Shown: positions 23,711 through 32,024 of the stretch, piece by piece
Layout: each line of letters opens with the position of its first letter
How positions within the stretch are numbered: position 1 is the first letter of the stretch
Origin: Clostridiales bacterium UBA1701
GTDB lineage: Bacteria > Bacillota > Clostridia > Oscillospirales > Oscillospiraceae
NCBI GenBank assembly: GCA_002320035.1
Contig: DCJL01000039.1
Location: 1 to 44,003 of the forward strand
Direction of reading: 5' to 3'
Length of the DNA stretch: 44,003 nt
Program-made: the position numbers and the translations under genes
Notes under the pieces: generated by a model
Told to the model about the DNA's origin: nothing
The model's database searches: none
Seen by the model: the letters and a program-made list of their open reading frames with translations, nothing else

Positions 23711-24244
23711 TTATTTTTTCTTTATGACCTTTTTCTTCTTGGGCTGGTGCATGTTGGTCTTGATGTAGTGGGTCTTGTCCCGCTGCCAGCTCTCCTCATA
23801 TATGCGCAGGTAGCCGGTCTCCTGGATGAGCCACTGGCCGTCAACCTTGACATACTTGTCGGTGTAGATGGCGGAACCCTGGATCTGAGTGCCGCAGTAG
23901 GGATTGCCCTCGGCAAAGATCAGGATATCCTGCAGATACCACTTGCCGTAGGCCACGGTGTCGCTCTCGAGAGTGATCTCGGGGTTGTGGCCCTGGTGAA
24001 GGGTGATCTCGGTGGCGGGCATGACTTCCTTGAAATAGTTGGTGACCTCTTTGGGGCCGTGGAAAACCAGCTTGCCGTTGGAGTAGGAGGTGGAAATGTC
24101 GGGGGAGAGGGTCGTCTCCAGCGCGTCCCAGTCCTTGGTGTCCAGGGCACGGAAATAACGGCTCTTCAGGGCCTTGATGGCTTCAATGTCTTTGAGCTGC
24201 TGGATCTCCTTTTCAAGAGCTTCAAGACGTTCTTCAACAGTCAT
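23711..24244 (-). CDS. baiE: Bile acid 7-alpha-dehydratase BaiE
   Basis: A 177-residue NTF2/SnoaL-fold protein that closely follows the C. scindens BaiE sequence as I remember it: MTVEERLEALEKEI, DIEAIKALKSRYFRALD, TTLSPDISTSYSNGKLVFHGP and YTDKYVKVDGQW. BaiE removes the 7-alpha-hydroxyl of 3-oxo-4-ene bile acyl-CoA, the rate-limiting, committed step. Residues reported important in the family are in register: Tyr30, Asp35, His83, Asp106, and Arg147 (146 in C. scindens). A lysine-rich C-terminal tail (KKKKVIKKK) extends beyond the usual ~166 residues. GGAAAGGAAG lies before ATG 24244. It follows baiCD by 38 bases; the pair is transcribed leftward and ends at a terminator. Confidence 0.93.
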   Translation of the reverse strand: MTVEERLEALEKEIQQLKDIEAIKALKSRYFRALDTKDWDALETTLSPDISTSYSNGKLVFHGPKEVTNYFKEVMPATEITLHQGHNPEITLESDTVAYGKWYLQDILIFAEGNPYCGTQIQGSAIYTDKYVKVDGQWLIQETGYLRIYEESWQRDKTHYIKTNMHQPKKKKVIKKK

Positions 24245-24282
24245 GATAATACTTCCTTTCCGTTAATGATACAAGAGGAAAA

Positions 24283-26202
24283 TCAGATCCTGGTGCCGAC
24301 TTCATAGGCCTGCGCGGTGGCGTCGATGCCCATGCCGGGCTTTTTGGCGTCGCCGATCACATCGAAGGGGATGTTCAGCTCCTCGCACTTGGCGGTGAGC
24401 GCCTCAGTAGGACGGGAAACAGCGCCCAGGGCGACGACCAGAGTGTCAAACCTGCGGGTCTTGACGCTGGTCTTTTTAAACTTATCAGTGAACTTATAGG
24501 TAATCTCGTGGTCGCCGATCTCAGTGACATTGGACTTGTTGCTGCGCTTGATCTGATCGGGCGTGTACTCCAGATTGAGGAACATGTTGCGGAGCATACC
24601 GGTGCCATTGGCAACGCGGACCTTGTCCATGATGCGCACGTTGGTAACGCCGTGCTCGTACAGATACTGGGCGACTTCAATGCCCACGCCGCCGCCGCCG
24701 AGAACGATGGTCTCACCGTGAGCGGTGGCTTTGCCGGAGAGAATGTCAAGTGCAGAGACAATGTCGGCCCCGTCAATGCCGGGGATAGCGGGAGCGGTAT
24801 ACTCGGCACCGGTGGCAATGACAACATGGTCGGGCTTCACTTCGGCAATGAGCTCGGGAGTGACGGTGACGCCGGTCTTTATCTCAATGCCCATGCGGGC
24901 GCACTGCTTGGCTTCCCACAGAGCGGCCTCGGTGAAAGCGCCCTTCTTGGGGGCCTTGCCGGCGAGAACAAAGGTACCGCCGAGGGCCTCGGAGGCTTCA
25001 TAGATGGTGGGATTATGGCCGCGGGCCTTCAGGAACTCGGCGGTCATCATGCCGCCTATGCCGCCGCCGATGATCATTACATTCTTGGGTGCGTCGGTCT
25101 TGGGCATGCCCTTGTACTCCAGGCAGAGCATAGGGTTGCGGTTGCAGGTGATATGGGTGGACTTGGGGTCGATGACCTTATCATAGCAGCCCTGCGTGCA
25201 GGCAATGCACATGCGGATCTCATCCTCACGGCCTTCTCTGGACTTGTTGCACCACTCGGGGTCGGCCAGCTGAGCGCGGCCCACGGCCACCATGTCGCAT
25301 TTCCCTTCGGCAATCAGCTCATTGGCCAGCTTGGCGGTGTTAATACGGCCGACGCCCGCCACGGGGATTTTGATTCTGGACTTCACATTGGCAATAATGT
25401 CCATATTGAAGCCCGGCTCAAGGTTGTAGGGGGGAACTTCATATACGGTGGCGTTGCTGCGGGCGTTGCCGCGGGACAGATCAACGATGTCCACGCCGGC
25501 GTCGGCAGCCATATTGATAAAGTTGACGATATCATCCTCGGACATGTTCTTGGGCATCATCTCATCGATGGCGTCAAGACGCATGAAGAGAGGCATATCC
25601 TCGGGAATGTTCTCGCGGATGGCCTTGATGCACTCCAGAGGGAAACGGCAGCGGTTCTCAAAGCTTCCGCCGTACTCATCGGTGCGGGTGTTCAGGTAGG
25701 CGTTGAGGAACTCATGGGGCAGGTAGGTGTGCGCGGCATGGTACTCAACGGTATCAAAGCCGGCTTCGACCGCTCTCTTGGCGGCGGCGCCGAATTCATT
25801 TACGATTCTGTGAATATCCTCGACAGAGAGGGTGTCAGGGGTCTCCAGCTTGTTGGTCTTGTCGAAGAATTCCTGGGGAACAAAGCCGCCGTGCCAAAGC
25901 TGAACGCCGGCCTTGCCGCCGTTGGCGTGGATCGCCTCGGTCACCTTGCGCAGCTCGGCAATATGCTCGTCCTTGTACAGGCCCAGGTAAAGATAGGCGT
26001 GAACCTGAGGGCAGACAGCCACCAGCTCAACAATATTCAGGCCGCAGCCGCCTGCGGCGCGTGCGGCGTGGTATGCAACCAGATCATCGCTGACAAAGTC
26101 TTTGTTTTTTACCATCTTGGTGTTCATGCCGGGCAGCAGAACACGGTTTTTCAGTTCCAGTCCGCGAAGCTTGATAGGGCTAAACAGGGCATCATAACTC
26201 AT
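24283..26202 (-). CDS. baiCD: 3-oxocholoyl-CoA 4-desaturase BaiCD (old-yellow-enzyme/Fe-S flavoprotein)
   Basis: A 639-residue protein, the same length as C. scindens BaiCD, matching it from MSYDALFSP..LRGLELKNR and LPGMNTKM through the C-terminus. Layout: an FMN TIM-barrel (1-325), the [4Fe-4S] cysteines Cys332, Cys335, Cys339 and Cys353, then FAD (MIIGGGIGGM, from about 376) and NAD(P)H (VLGGGGVGIEVA) Rossmann domains. BaiCD introduces the C4-C5 double bond in 3-oxo bile acyl-CoA and later can reduce it. HAAHTYLPHEF (His155, His158) marks the active site. The start at ATG 26202 has only a weak upstream AAGAAAG. First gene of the leftward unit, divergent from the baiA-baiH unit. Confidence 0.93.
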   Translation of the reverse strand: MSYDALFSPIKLRGLELKNRVLLPGMNTKMVKNKDFVSDDLVAYHAARAAGGCGLNIVELVAVCPQVHAYLYLGLYKDEHIAELRKVTEAIHANGGKAGVQLWHGGFVPQEFFDKTNKLETPDTLSVEDIHRIVNEFGAAAKRAVEAGFDTVEYHAAHTYLPHEFLNAYLNTRTDEYGGSFENRCRFPLECIKAIRENIPEDMPLFMRLDAIDEMMPKNMSEDDIVNFINMAADAGVDIVDLSRGNARSNATVYEVPPYNLEPGFNMDIIANVKSRIKIPVAGVGRINTAKLANELIAEGKCDMVAVGRAQLADPEWCNKSREGREDEIRMCIACTQGCYDKVIDPKSTHITCNRNPMLCLEYKGMPKTDAPKNVMIIGGGIGGMMTAEFLKARGHNPTIYEASEALGGTFVLAGKAPKKGAFTEAALWEAKQCARMGIEIKTGVTVTPELIAEVKPDHVVIATGAEYTAPAIPGIDGADIVSALDILSGKATAHGETIVLGGGGVGIEVAQYLYEHGVTNVRIMDKVRVANGTGMLRNMFLNLEYTPDQIKRSNKSNVTEIGDHEITYKFTDKFKKTSVKTRRFDTLVVALGAVSRPTEALTAKCEELNIPFDVIGDAKKPGMGIDATAQAYEVGTRI

Positions 26203-26324
26203 AGCTATACCATCTTTCTTAAAATAATTTATCGCGCGGCATCCGCTGGGTGGGAAGGGGCGGAAAGCAGCGTCTTACAGTGCTTCTAATTTGGGAAGAT
26301 ACAGCAGAAAACCTTTGTGACAAA

Positions 26325-26354
26325 ATTCTAACACGGCGGCCAAATTTAAGTCAG
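26325..26354 (-). promoter_or_regulatory. Candidate promoter of baiCD-baiE
   Basis: On the minus strand, CTGACT (26354-26349), 18-base spacer, and an extended -10 TGTTAGAAT ending at 26325. The -35 is weak, as expected for an activator-dependent promoter. A 5' leader of about 115 bases would follow. Confidence 0.4.
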
Positions 26355-26702
26355 CAATAAAATTGCGATATCATTCACCCCAAATGTACAAAAAACGAGG
26401 TATTAATATCAAAAACGACGAAGAGCGGAAAATGCCGCGGCGAAGGCCGGGTTTTACCGCGCTGTTATGCTGTTATATTATTATAGTAGCGCTGTCGTTT
26501 GCAGGCAGACAAAACGCGGCCCCGCTTTACCTCCCGCAAGCCGTCAGGCCAGGGGGAAAAAAGTGCGGCTCGGGCTCCCGGCCGGCGCCGGGACACCGGA
26601 TCTTCCGGCCGGAGATAGTAAAGACAAAAAAAGTGACTGCCGACCAGGCATAAAAAAATAAGTATTTTTGCGGGAATGTTGTTTGTTTATCAAGAAAATT
26701 GG

Positions 26703-26732
26703 GTGACATAAAATTCACATATGAATTATAAT
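26703..26732 (+). promoter_or_regulatory. Promoter of baiA-baiH with operator-like palindrome
   Basis: GTGACA (26703-26708), 18-base spacer, TATAAT (26727-26732). The inverted repeat ATTCA-CATA-TGAAT (26713-26726) fills the spacer directly against the -10, a position suited to a regulator. Confidence 0.6.
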
Positions 26733-26804
26733 GTAGCAGGTGAAGATTCTACGATGACGGGTTTCTGAGAAAAAATGTCCGGGTTTCCGGGTGAAGGGTG
26801 TTAT

Positions 26805-27563
26805 ATGATGCTTTTATCAGACAAGGTCGCAATTTTAACAGGAGTTAATTCCGGAATAGGCCGAAAGGCCGCGGAAATATTCGCCAAAAACGGGGCGAAG
26901 GTATTCGGGGCGGATATCCGCACCGACAAAATGGACGAGCTCAGGGCTGTGTTTAAGGCCTGCGGCTCCGAGTTTGAAGGCTGCTGCTGCGATGTGAGAA
27001 AGGCGGAGGACGTGAAGGCTGTTTTCAGCCGGGCCGTGGAGCGCTTTGGAAGGATTGATATCGTGGTCAATATTGCGGGCATCTCCTGTGATAAGCCCAT
27101 CAGCCGCATAAGCGACGAGGACTTCAGCCGCATCATGGATATCAATGTAAGGGGCGTTTTTAATTTCTGCAAGTACGCCGTGCCTTACTTCAAAAAGCAG
27201 AAGCACGGAGTGATCATAAATACCTCCTCAATTACGGGAATTTATGGCTCCGGCATGGGCTGCCCCTATCCCGCCAGCAAGGCGGCCATTATGGGCATGA
27301 CCAAGACCCTGGCCTACGAGCTGGCTCCTTGGAACATCAGGGTAAACTGTGTGGCTCCGGGCGTCGTGAACACCGAAATGGTGGCGGCGCTGGGCGAGAG
27401 GGCCAGAAAGACTTTTGAAAGGAGCATTCCCCTCAGGCGCATGGGAGAGCCGGAGGACATCGCGGACGCGATCGTTTTCATGGCCTCGGACATGGCCAGG
27501 TACATCACCGGCACAACGCTCTGTGTCGACGGAGGATACAGGCCCAGCACGGTCAATCCGTAA
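26805..27563 (+). CDS. baiA: 3-alpha-hydroxysteroid/bile acyl-CoA dehydrogenase BaiA-like SDR (first copy)
   Basis: A 252-residue classical SDR. Cofactor motif TGVNSGIG (12-19), Asp37 at the end of strand 2 (GADIRT), NIAG (89-92, in place of NNAG), catalytic Ser142, Tyr155 and Lys159 (YPASK), and VAPGVVNTEM. In the bai pathway BaiA oxidises the 3-alpha-hydroxyl to 3-oxo and reduces it back at the end. Asp37 normally selects NAD(H) over NADP(H). The ATG at 26805 has AAGGG 6 bases upstream; the frame to 26775 has none. It is followed 78 bases later by baiH, apparently one unit. Similarity to BaiA is less strong than for BaiE or BaiCD, so another steroid or unrelated SDR role is possible. Confidence 0.8.
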   Translation: MMLLSDKVAILTGVNSGIGRKAAEIFAKNGAKVFGADIRTDKMDELRAVFKACGSEFEGCCCDVRKAEDVKAVFSRAVERFGRIDIVVNIAGISCDKPISRISDEDFSRIMDINVRGVFNFCKYAVPYFKKQKHGVIINTSSITGIYGSGMGCPYPASKAAIMGMTKTLAYELAPWNIRVNCVAPGVVNTEMVAALGERARKTFERSIPLRRMGEPEDIADAIVFMASDMARYITGTTLCVDGGYRPSTVNP

Positions 27564-27641
27564 AGCCTTTCCTATAAACAGCATTCTCTTTCCCCGGCGG
27601 ATTCAGGTTAAAAAACATTTCAACATAGAGGAGAGAAACAC

Positions 27642-29633
27642 ATGATTACCGATATGAAAAACGCGAAACTGTTTTCCCCCCTGCAGATCGGCAGGACCAC
27701 GCTGAAAAACCGTATTGCCATGGCTCCCATGAGTATGCATTACGAGGCCACCGACGGAACGGTTCCCAAACAACTGGCCGATATCTTTGTCCGCAGAGCG
27801 GAGGGCGGCGTAGGCTATGTCGTTATCGACGCGGTCACTGTTGACCACAAGTACTGGTACATCGGTAAGACCACCGCTTTGGACAAGGATAAGCTGGTTC
27901 CTCAGTTCAAGGCCTTTGCCCAGCGGGTTACCGACGCGGGCAGCACGCTGATTCCTCAGATCATCCATCCGGGCCCCGAGTCCATCTGCGCCCTCAAGGG
28001 CATAAAGCCCCTGGGCCCCTCCGTCAACACCAACGCCAACGGCGCGGTGTCCAGGCCCATGACCATTGAGGAGATCCAGAAGGTGGTCAAGCAGTACGGA
28101 CAGGCTGCCCGCAGAGCCGAAGAAGCAGGCTGCGGCGGCATTGCCCTGCACTGTGCCCACGCTTACATGCTCCCCGGCGCTTTCCTCTCTCCCCTGCGCA
28201 ACAAGCGCATGGACGAATATGGCGGCTGCATTGACAACCGTGCCCGCCTCATCCTCGAGATCATTGAAGAGTGCCGCAGAAATGTAAGCCGCGACTTCCC
28301 CATCGTTCTGCGCGTTTCCGGTTCTGAGCGTCTCCCCGGAGGCAACTCCCTGGAGGAGATGCTGTACCTGGCCCCCAAGTTTGAGGCTGCGGGTGTGGAT
28401 ATGCTGGAGGTTTCCGGCGGCGTTCAGTACGAGGGCCTGCAGAATATCCTGCCCTCCCACAGCCAGAAGATCGGCATGAACGTCTACGAGGCTTCCGAGA
28501 TAAAGAAGGTCGTTAACATTCCCGTCTTTGTCGTCGGCAAGATCAACGATATCCGCTATGGCGCCGACATTGTTGAGCGCGGCCTGGTTGACGGCATTAC
28601 TCTGGGCCGCCCGCTGCTGGCTGACCCCGACCTGCCCAAGAAGGCTCTTGAGAACCGTTTTGATGACATTACGCCCTGCGGCTCCTGCGGCGGCCGCTGC
28701 ATCACGCCCGAGAATCCCCAGCACCCTGTCTGCAAGTGCCACATTAACCCTCTGGTGGGCCAGGAGTACGACTTCCCGTTCAACCCCACCACCAGCCCCA
28801 AGAAGGTTCTGGTCATCGGCGCAGGCCCCGGCGGCATGTACACTGCCGTCACTGCCGCCGAGCGCGGCCATGACGTTACTGTCTGGGAGAAGAAGGCCAT
28901 TATCGGCGGCCAGCTGAACCTGGCAGTTGTTTCTCCCGGCAAGCAGGAGATGTGCAAGTGGCTGACCCACCTGAACTACCGCGCGAAGAAAGCCGGCGTG
29001 AAGTTTGAGTTCAAGAAGGAAGCCACTGTTGAGAGCGTGAAGGAATTTGCCCCCGACACGGTTGTTGTCGCGACCGGCGCTACCCCTCTCATACCCACGT
29101 TTATAAAAGGCGTCGGCGAGTACCCTGTCATAACCACCCATGATATCCTCAGCCGCAAGATTACCATTCCCAAAGGAAGAGTCTGCATACTGGGCGGCGG
29201 TGAGGTTGCCTGTGAGACCGCCGAAATGCTCATGGCCGACGCTCGCCCCAACTCCTTCGCCACCACCGGCAGCATCGGTGATGTTGAGGTCACCCTCATA
29301 GAGATGCTTCCCCAGATGATGACCGGCGTCTGCCTGCCCAACAGGAACATTGCCCTTGCCAATCTGCGCCGTGAGGGCGTGCAGATGAACGTGAACTCCA
29401 AGGTCCTTGAGGTCACTGAGCATGATGTAAAGATCCAGCGCAAGGATGGCACGGAGGAATGGCTCCGCGGCTTCGACTACATCGTTCTGGGGCTGGGCTC
29501 CAGAAAATATGACCCCATCTCCGAGGACCTGAAGGCTTTTGTGCCCGAGGTTTATGTCATCGGCGATGCGGTCAAGCCTGGCCAGTCCAGCGACGCGATG
29601 CATCAGGGCTTCTATACCGGCTACAAAATCTGA
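27642..29633 (+). CDS. baiH: BaiH: NADH-dependent flavin/Fe-S enoate reductase
   Basis: A 663-residue protein matching C. scindens BaiH (661 residues) throughout: LFSPLQIGRTTLKNR, AMAPMSMHYEATDGTVPK, PQIIHPGPES, LHCAHAYMLPGAFLSPLRNKRMDEYGG. It has an FMN TIM-barrel (1-340), [4Fe-4S] cysteines Cys346, Cys349, Cys353 and a fourth at 364 or 366, FAD motif VLVIGAGPGGM (from 389) and a second Rossmann CILGGGEVACE. Published reconstitution places BaiH in the reductive arm, reducing the C6-C7 double bond after 7-dehydroxylation; an older assignment is the 7-beta-epimer desaturase. AGGAG precedes ATG 27642. A strong terminator follows. Confidence 0.93.
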   Translation: MITDMKNAKLFSPLQIGRTTLKNRIAMAPMSMHYEATDGTVPKQLADIFVRRAEGGVGYVVIDAVTVDHKYWYIGKTTALDKDKLVPQFKAFAQRVTDAGSTLIPQIIHPGPESICALKGIKPLGPSVNTNANGAVSRPMTIEEIQKVVKQYGQAARRAEEAGCGGIALHCAHAYMLPGAFLSPLRNKRMDEYGGCIDNRARLILEIIEECRRNVSRDFPIVLRVSGSERLPGGNSLEEMLYLAPKFEAAGVDMLEVSGGVQYEGLQNILPSHSQKIGMNVYEASEIKKVVNIPVFVVGKINDIRYGADIVERGLVDGITLGRPLLADPDLPKKALENRFDDITPCGSCGGRCITPENPQHPVCKCHINPLVGQEYDFPFNPTTSPKKVLVIGAGPGGMYTAVTAAERGHDVTVWEKKAIIGGQLNLAVVSPGKQEMCKWLTHLNYRAKKAGVKFEFKKEATVESVKEFAPDTVVVATGATPLIPTFIKGVGEYPVITTHDILSRKITIPKGRVCILGGGEVACETAEMLMADARPNSFATTGSIGDVEVTLIEMLPQMMTGVCLPNRNIALANLRREGVQMNVNSKVLEVTEHDVKIQRKDGTEEWLRGFDYIVLGLGSRKYDPISEDLKAFVPEVYVIGDAVKPGQSSDAMHQGFYTGYKI

Positions 29634-29650
29634 TAAAAATACCCTCGTGG

Positions 29651-29684
29651 AAGCACAGGCGCCTTTTTTGGCGCCTGTGCTTTT
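29651..29684 (+). terminator. Terminator after baiH
   Basis: A 13-bp perfect stem AAGCACAGGCGCC / GGCGCCTGTGCTT with a 6-T loop, then TTTT. It closes the baiA-baiH unit. Confidence 0.9.
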
Positions 29685-29786
29685 GCGTATGTTTTCGGAT
29701 CCAGCAGGACGGCTCCGGCCCCCAACGGCGGTTTTTTGTAAATACTTTAAAATATGAAAGACAAAAAGTGCAATAATACTTATAGC

Positions 29787-29860
29787 GCCGAACATAGTTC
29801 GGCAAAAAACCGGGTGAAAATCCGGCCATATATTGACTTTTTCATAACGGATGGTAAAAT
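29787..29860 (+). promoter_or_regulatory. Promoter and palindromes upstream of the AraC-type regulator
   Basis: TTGACT (29833-29838), 16-base spacer, TAAAAT (29855-29860). Just upstream lie two inverted repeats: GCCGAAC-ATA-GTTCGGC (29787-29803) and CCGG-GTGAAAAT-CCGG (29810-29825). They are well placed for autoregulation or another regulator, but binding is inferred. The remaining 29685-29786 holds no gene. Confidence 0.65.
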
Positions 29861-29946
29861 AAACTGATAAAAGTGGGCGTTTTTACAAAAAAATGCCTGT
29901 ATCGTCCTCGGCTTTATTCAAAATGCCATTGCGGGAGGAAATTGAA

Positions 29947-31185
29947 ATGAAGCGAAGCAGCATGTTGTGTGAAAAGCCCAGGGAGCATATCTTTACCGGA
30001 ACAGACAAATATCTCAAGCTCCAGAAGCTTACGGTGCGGGAAAACATGTTTCCCGTGATGGAATACGACAGTTATTTTATTCTCGTAAAGGGCGGCAGCG
30101 GGACCTTTCTTATAAACGGAGAGGAGTTTCCTGCCTGCAAGGGCTGCGTGGCCTGGATCCAGACCACCCAGGTGCTGACGATCCTGCCCCGTTTCGGCAG
30201 CGAGCTGGAGCTCTGGATCTGCGCCTATGACTATCAGCTTTTGAACTATTTTGTTTTCAAGCAGGTCAGCTCCCATGAAGAGACGGATATTGTCACCGGC
30301 GTACCTGTTATTGGCCCTGAAGGAGAATATGTTGAACAGATAAGGAAACTTTTTTCCCAATTTGAAAAACTGTGCCGGATAAAAAGCAACGGATCGGCTG
30401 TGATACGAAGCTCTTTTCTGCGAAAAATAGAGCTGCTTTACAATCGGGAGGCCCTTAAGAGAAAGGAAACTTATAAGTTCCAGGACATGCCGCTGGGCCG
30501 GAAAGTGAGCCTCTATATCGCCACCCACAGTGCATATAACATGACGGCGGAGGCCGTAGCCAGGGCTATTTCGCCCAAAATCACCGAGGCGGATGTGAAC
30601 CACGCGCTGCTGGTGTCTACCGGAATGAATTTCAGCCAGTTTCTCATCCGGCTCCGCCTTGTAATGGCAATATCTTACTTTCTCTATTATGGTCTGCCCT
30701 TTGACTATATTGCCTCAAATTCCGGCTTTGATATAGACGTCACCTTTTACCGGAATTTCAAAAAATTTACCGGCATGACTCCACAGACCTACCGGGATGA
30801 AATGCTCAGCGATGGGGAAAATGGCCGGACATACAGGAAAATGATAATCAGCGAGGCGGTTATTTCCACAGTGAGCTATCTCTATGAAAACCTGTCGGAG
30901 CATATCGATGTGGAAACCATAACGAAGGAGCTTTTTATTTCCGGCAGCCTTATGCGGATTCAGTTCAAGGATTGTCTGAACACCAGCTATAAAAATGTGC
31001 TGGCTCTGTTTCGTGTCCGGTATGCCGAGGCGCTGCTGACAACAACGGATATGCCGGTGGTTGATATCTCCATCGAGTCCGGCTTCAGTTCAGACAGGAC
31101 TTTCAGCAGAACATTCTGTGATGTGAACGGGGTTTCTCCCGGTGAATTCAGAAAACTGCGCAGAGAGGGGAAGAAAAATGGCTGA
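29947..31185 (+). CDS. AraC-family regulator with two tandem HTH domains
   Basis: A 412-residue protein. The N-terminal ~130 residues form a cupin-like sensor (YFILVKGGSGTFLINGEEFPACKGC). Two AraC-type DNA-binding regions follow. The first (about 183-290) ends YIASNSGFDIDVTFYRNFKKFTGMTPQTYRDEM. The second (about 295-408) contains HIDVETITKELFISGSLMRIQFKDCL, then SIESGFSSDRTFSRTFCDVNGVSPGEFR. AraC proteins normally have one such region. The start ATG 29947 has GGGAGGAA 6 bases upstream; an ATG at 29893 lies before it without a site. It sits between the bai units and overlaps the next gene by 8 bases, so it is the likely bile-acid-responsive regulator, comparable to the AraC-type barA near the C. 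scindens operon. That role is inferred. Confidence 0.85.
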   Translation: MKRSSMLCEKPREHIFTGTDKYLKLQKLTVRENMFPVMEYDSYFILVKGGSGTFLINGEEFPACKGCVAWIQTTQVLTILPRFGSELELWICAYDYQLLNYFVFKQVSSHEETDIVTGVPVIGPEGEYVEQIRKLFSQFEKLCRIKSNGSAVIRSSFLRKIELLYNREALKRKETYKFQDMPLGRKVSLYIATHSAYNMTAEAVARAISPKITEADVNHALLVSTGMNFSQFLIRLRLVMAISYFLYYGLPFDYIASNSGFDIDVTFYRNFKKFTGMTPQTYRDEMLSDGENGRTYRKMIISEAVISTVSYLYENLSEHIDVETITKELFISGSLMRIQFKDCLNTSYKNVLALFRVRYAEALLTTTDMPVVDISIESGFSSDRTFSRTFCDVNGVSPGEFRKLRREGKKNG

Positions 31186-31744
31186 TAAGGAAAAAACGGC
31201 CAAGGCGGCGAAAGATACTTCCAGCTTTGGAGAGTCTCACAGCTACTTTACAAAAAATGTCCTTCCGAATAATATCCAAGCGATGAAACGCAAAATATCA
31301 ATGCCCAGCTCTTATGTTCACAATGAGGATCAGACCTTTCTGCTCGTCACCAGCGGCACCGGAACCATGACCGTGAACGGCGTTGATTATCCCCTCCGGC
31401 CAAATATCCTTGTGAACCTGAGCCCCTTCCACGTATACCGCTTCACGCCGGAAAAGGGGCACGCCCTCGAAATAACCGAGGCCAGGATGAACAGCGGCAC
31501 CTATCTCTACCTCATTGCAAATCCCTATTATAAATTGAAGAACTTTTCCGTGCCCTCCGAGCCTCCGATGATTCAGCTCCGCGGACTTGCTAAGGACATT
31601 GCGTATCAGGCAATGGATGGGTTGCTTATGGAATATGACAGGGACAGTTGGGATAAGCACAGCCTATGTTTTTGTTATATGACGGACCTCTTCGGCCTTA
31701 TTACCGGCAGCCGTCCTATGGCACGAAAACAGACGAAAAAATGA
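31178..31744 (+). CDS. Stand-alone AraC-type sensor (cupin) domain protein
   Basis: A 188-residue protein. Its core TFLLVTSGTGTMTVNGVDYPLRPNILVNL aligns by eye with the sensor of the adjacent AraC regulator (same spacing of GxG, NG and the following strand). There is no HTH region; it stops after a short helical part and a basic tail. ATG 31178 overlaps the regulator's stop by 8 bases (31178-31185), so both are made together. It may be a partner or ligand-binding subunit of the regulator, or a diverged half-duplicate. No family function known to me. Confidence 0.75.
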   Translation: MADKEKTAKAAKDTSSFGESHSYFTKNVLPNNIQAMKRKISMPSSYVHNEDQTFLLVTSGTGTMTVNGVDYPLRPNILVNLSPFHVYRFTPEKGHALEITEARMNSGTYLYLIANPYYKLKNFSVPSEPPMIQLRGLAKDIAYQAMDGLLMEYDRDSWDKHSLCFCYMTDLFGLITGSRPMARKQTKK

Positions 31745-31774
31745 ATTTGCCAAGAAGAAAATACCGCGAAATTG

Positions 31775-31806
31775 AGTACCGCAGGTTCCCTGCGGTACTT
31801 TTTTCT
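31775..31806 (+). terminator. Terminator after the regulator pair
   Basis: An 11-bp perfect stem AGTACCGCAGG / CCTGCGGTACT with a 3-base loop, then TTTTTT. Confidence 0.92.
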
Positions 31807-32024
31807 ATAAATTAATTTCAAATGTGTTGGAATATTATCAAATTTTGTCGGACGTATATGAATAAAATCGTGTTATTTCTACAAGTTGCCCGGATTCAAA
31901 GCTGTTAAAATATTGTCGTAACGAAGAGCAAATGTTTACTCAGCGGGAAGAACCCGGGTTGTGGGAAGGCCCGGGTTCTGGCAGAAAACAAAATATAGTC
32001 ACAAAACGAAAAGGAGTAAGAATC
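31807..32024 (+). promoter_or_regulatory. Upstream region of the baiA-baiB-baiG-baiF unit
   Basis: AT-rich to about 31920. No standard -35/-10 pair is clear; candidate -10 boxes are TAAAAT at 31863 and at 31906. TTATCAA and ATATGAAT here also occur before the baiA-baiH promoter. TTGTCG occurs twice (31845, 31914). A 10-bp hairpin AGAACCCGGG / CCCGGGTTCT (31949-31979) lies 45 bases before the first gene, without a T-run. The absence of a good -35 suggests activator dependence. Confidence 0.5.

Larger units (their letters stand above)
26203..26804. other. Divergent bai intergenic region with a long GC-rich hairpin
   Basis: About 600 bases between the divergent baiCD and baiA starts. It holds a candidate leftward promoter (26325-26354), a rightward promoter (26703-26732), and a strong interrupted inverted repeat at 26575-26614 (arms CTCCCGGCCGG / CCGGCCGGAG). 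An open frame near 26432 encodes a possible small membrane segment but lacks family or strong ribosome-site support. No convincing gene is present. Confidence 0.6.

Noticed and set aside
24508..26289. A 593-codon plus-strand frame opposite baiCD
   Set aside because: Antisense shadow of baiCD; Gly/Ala/His-rich with no family features.
26363..26653. A 96-codon plus-strand frame in the divergent bai intergenic region, with a short hydrophobic stretch
   Set aside because: No good ribosome site or family match, and its end runs through a GC-rich hairpin. A small membrane protein cannot be excluded but is not supported.
27603..29795. A 730-codon open frame on the minus strand opposite baiH
   Set aside because: It mirrors the codon pattern of baiH, starts without a ribosome site, and its translation is low-complexity with no recognisable domain; a shadow of a GC-biased gene.
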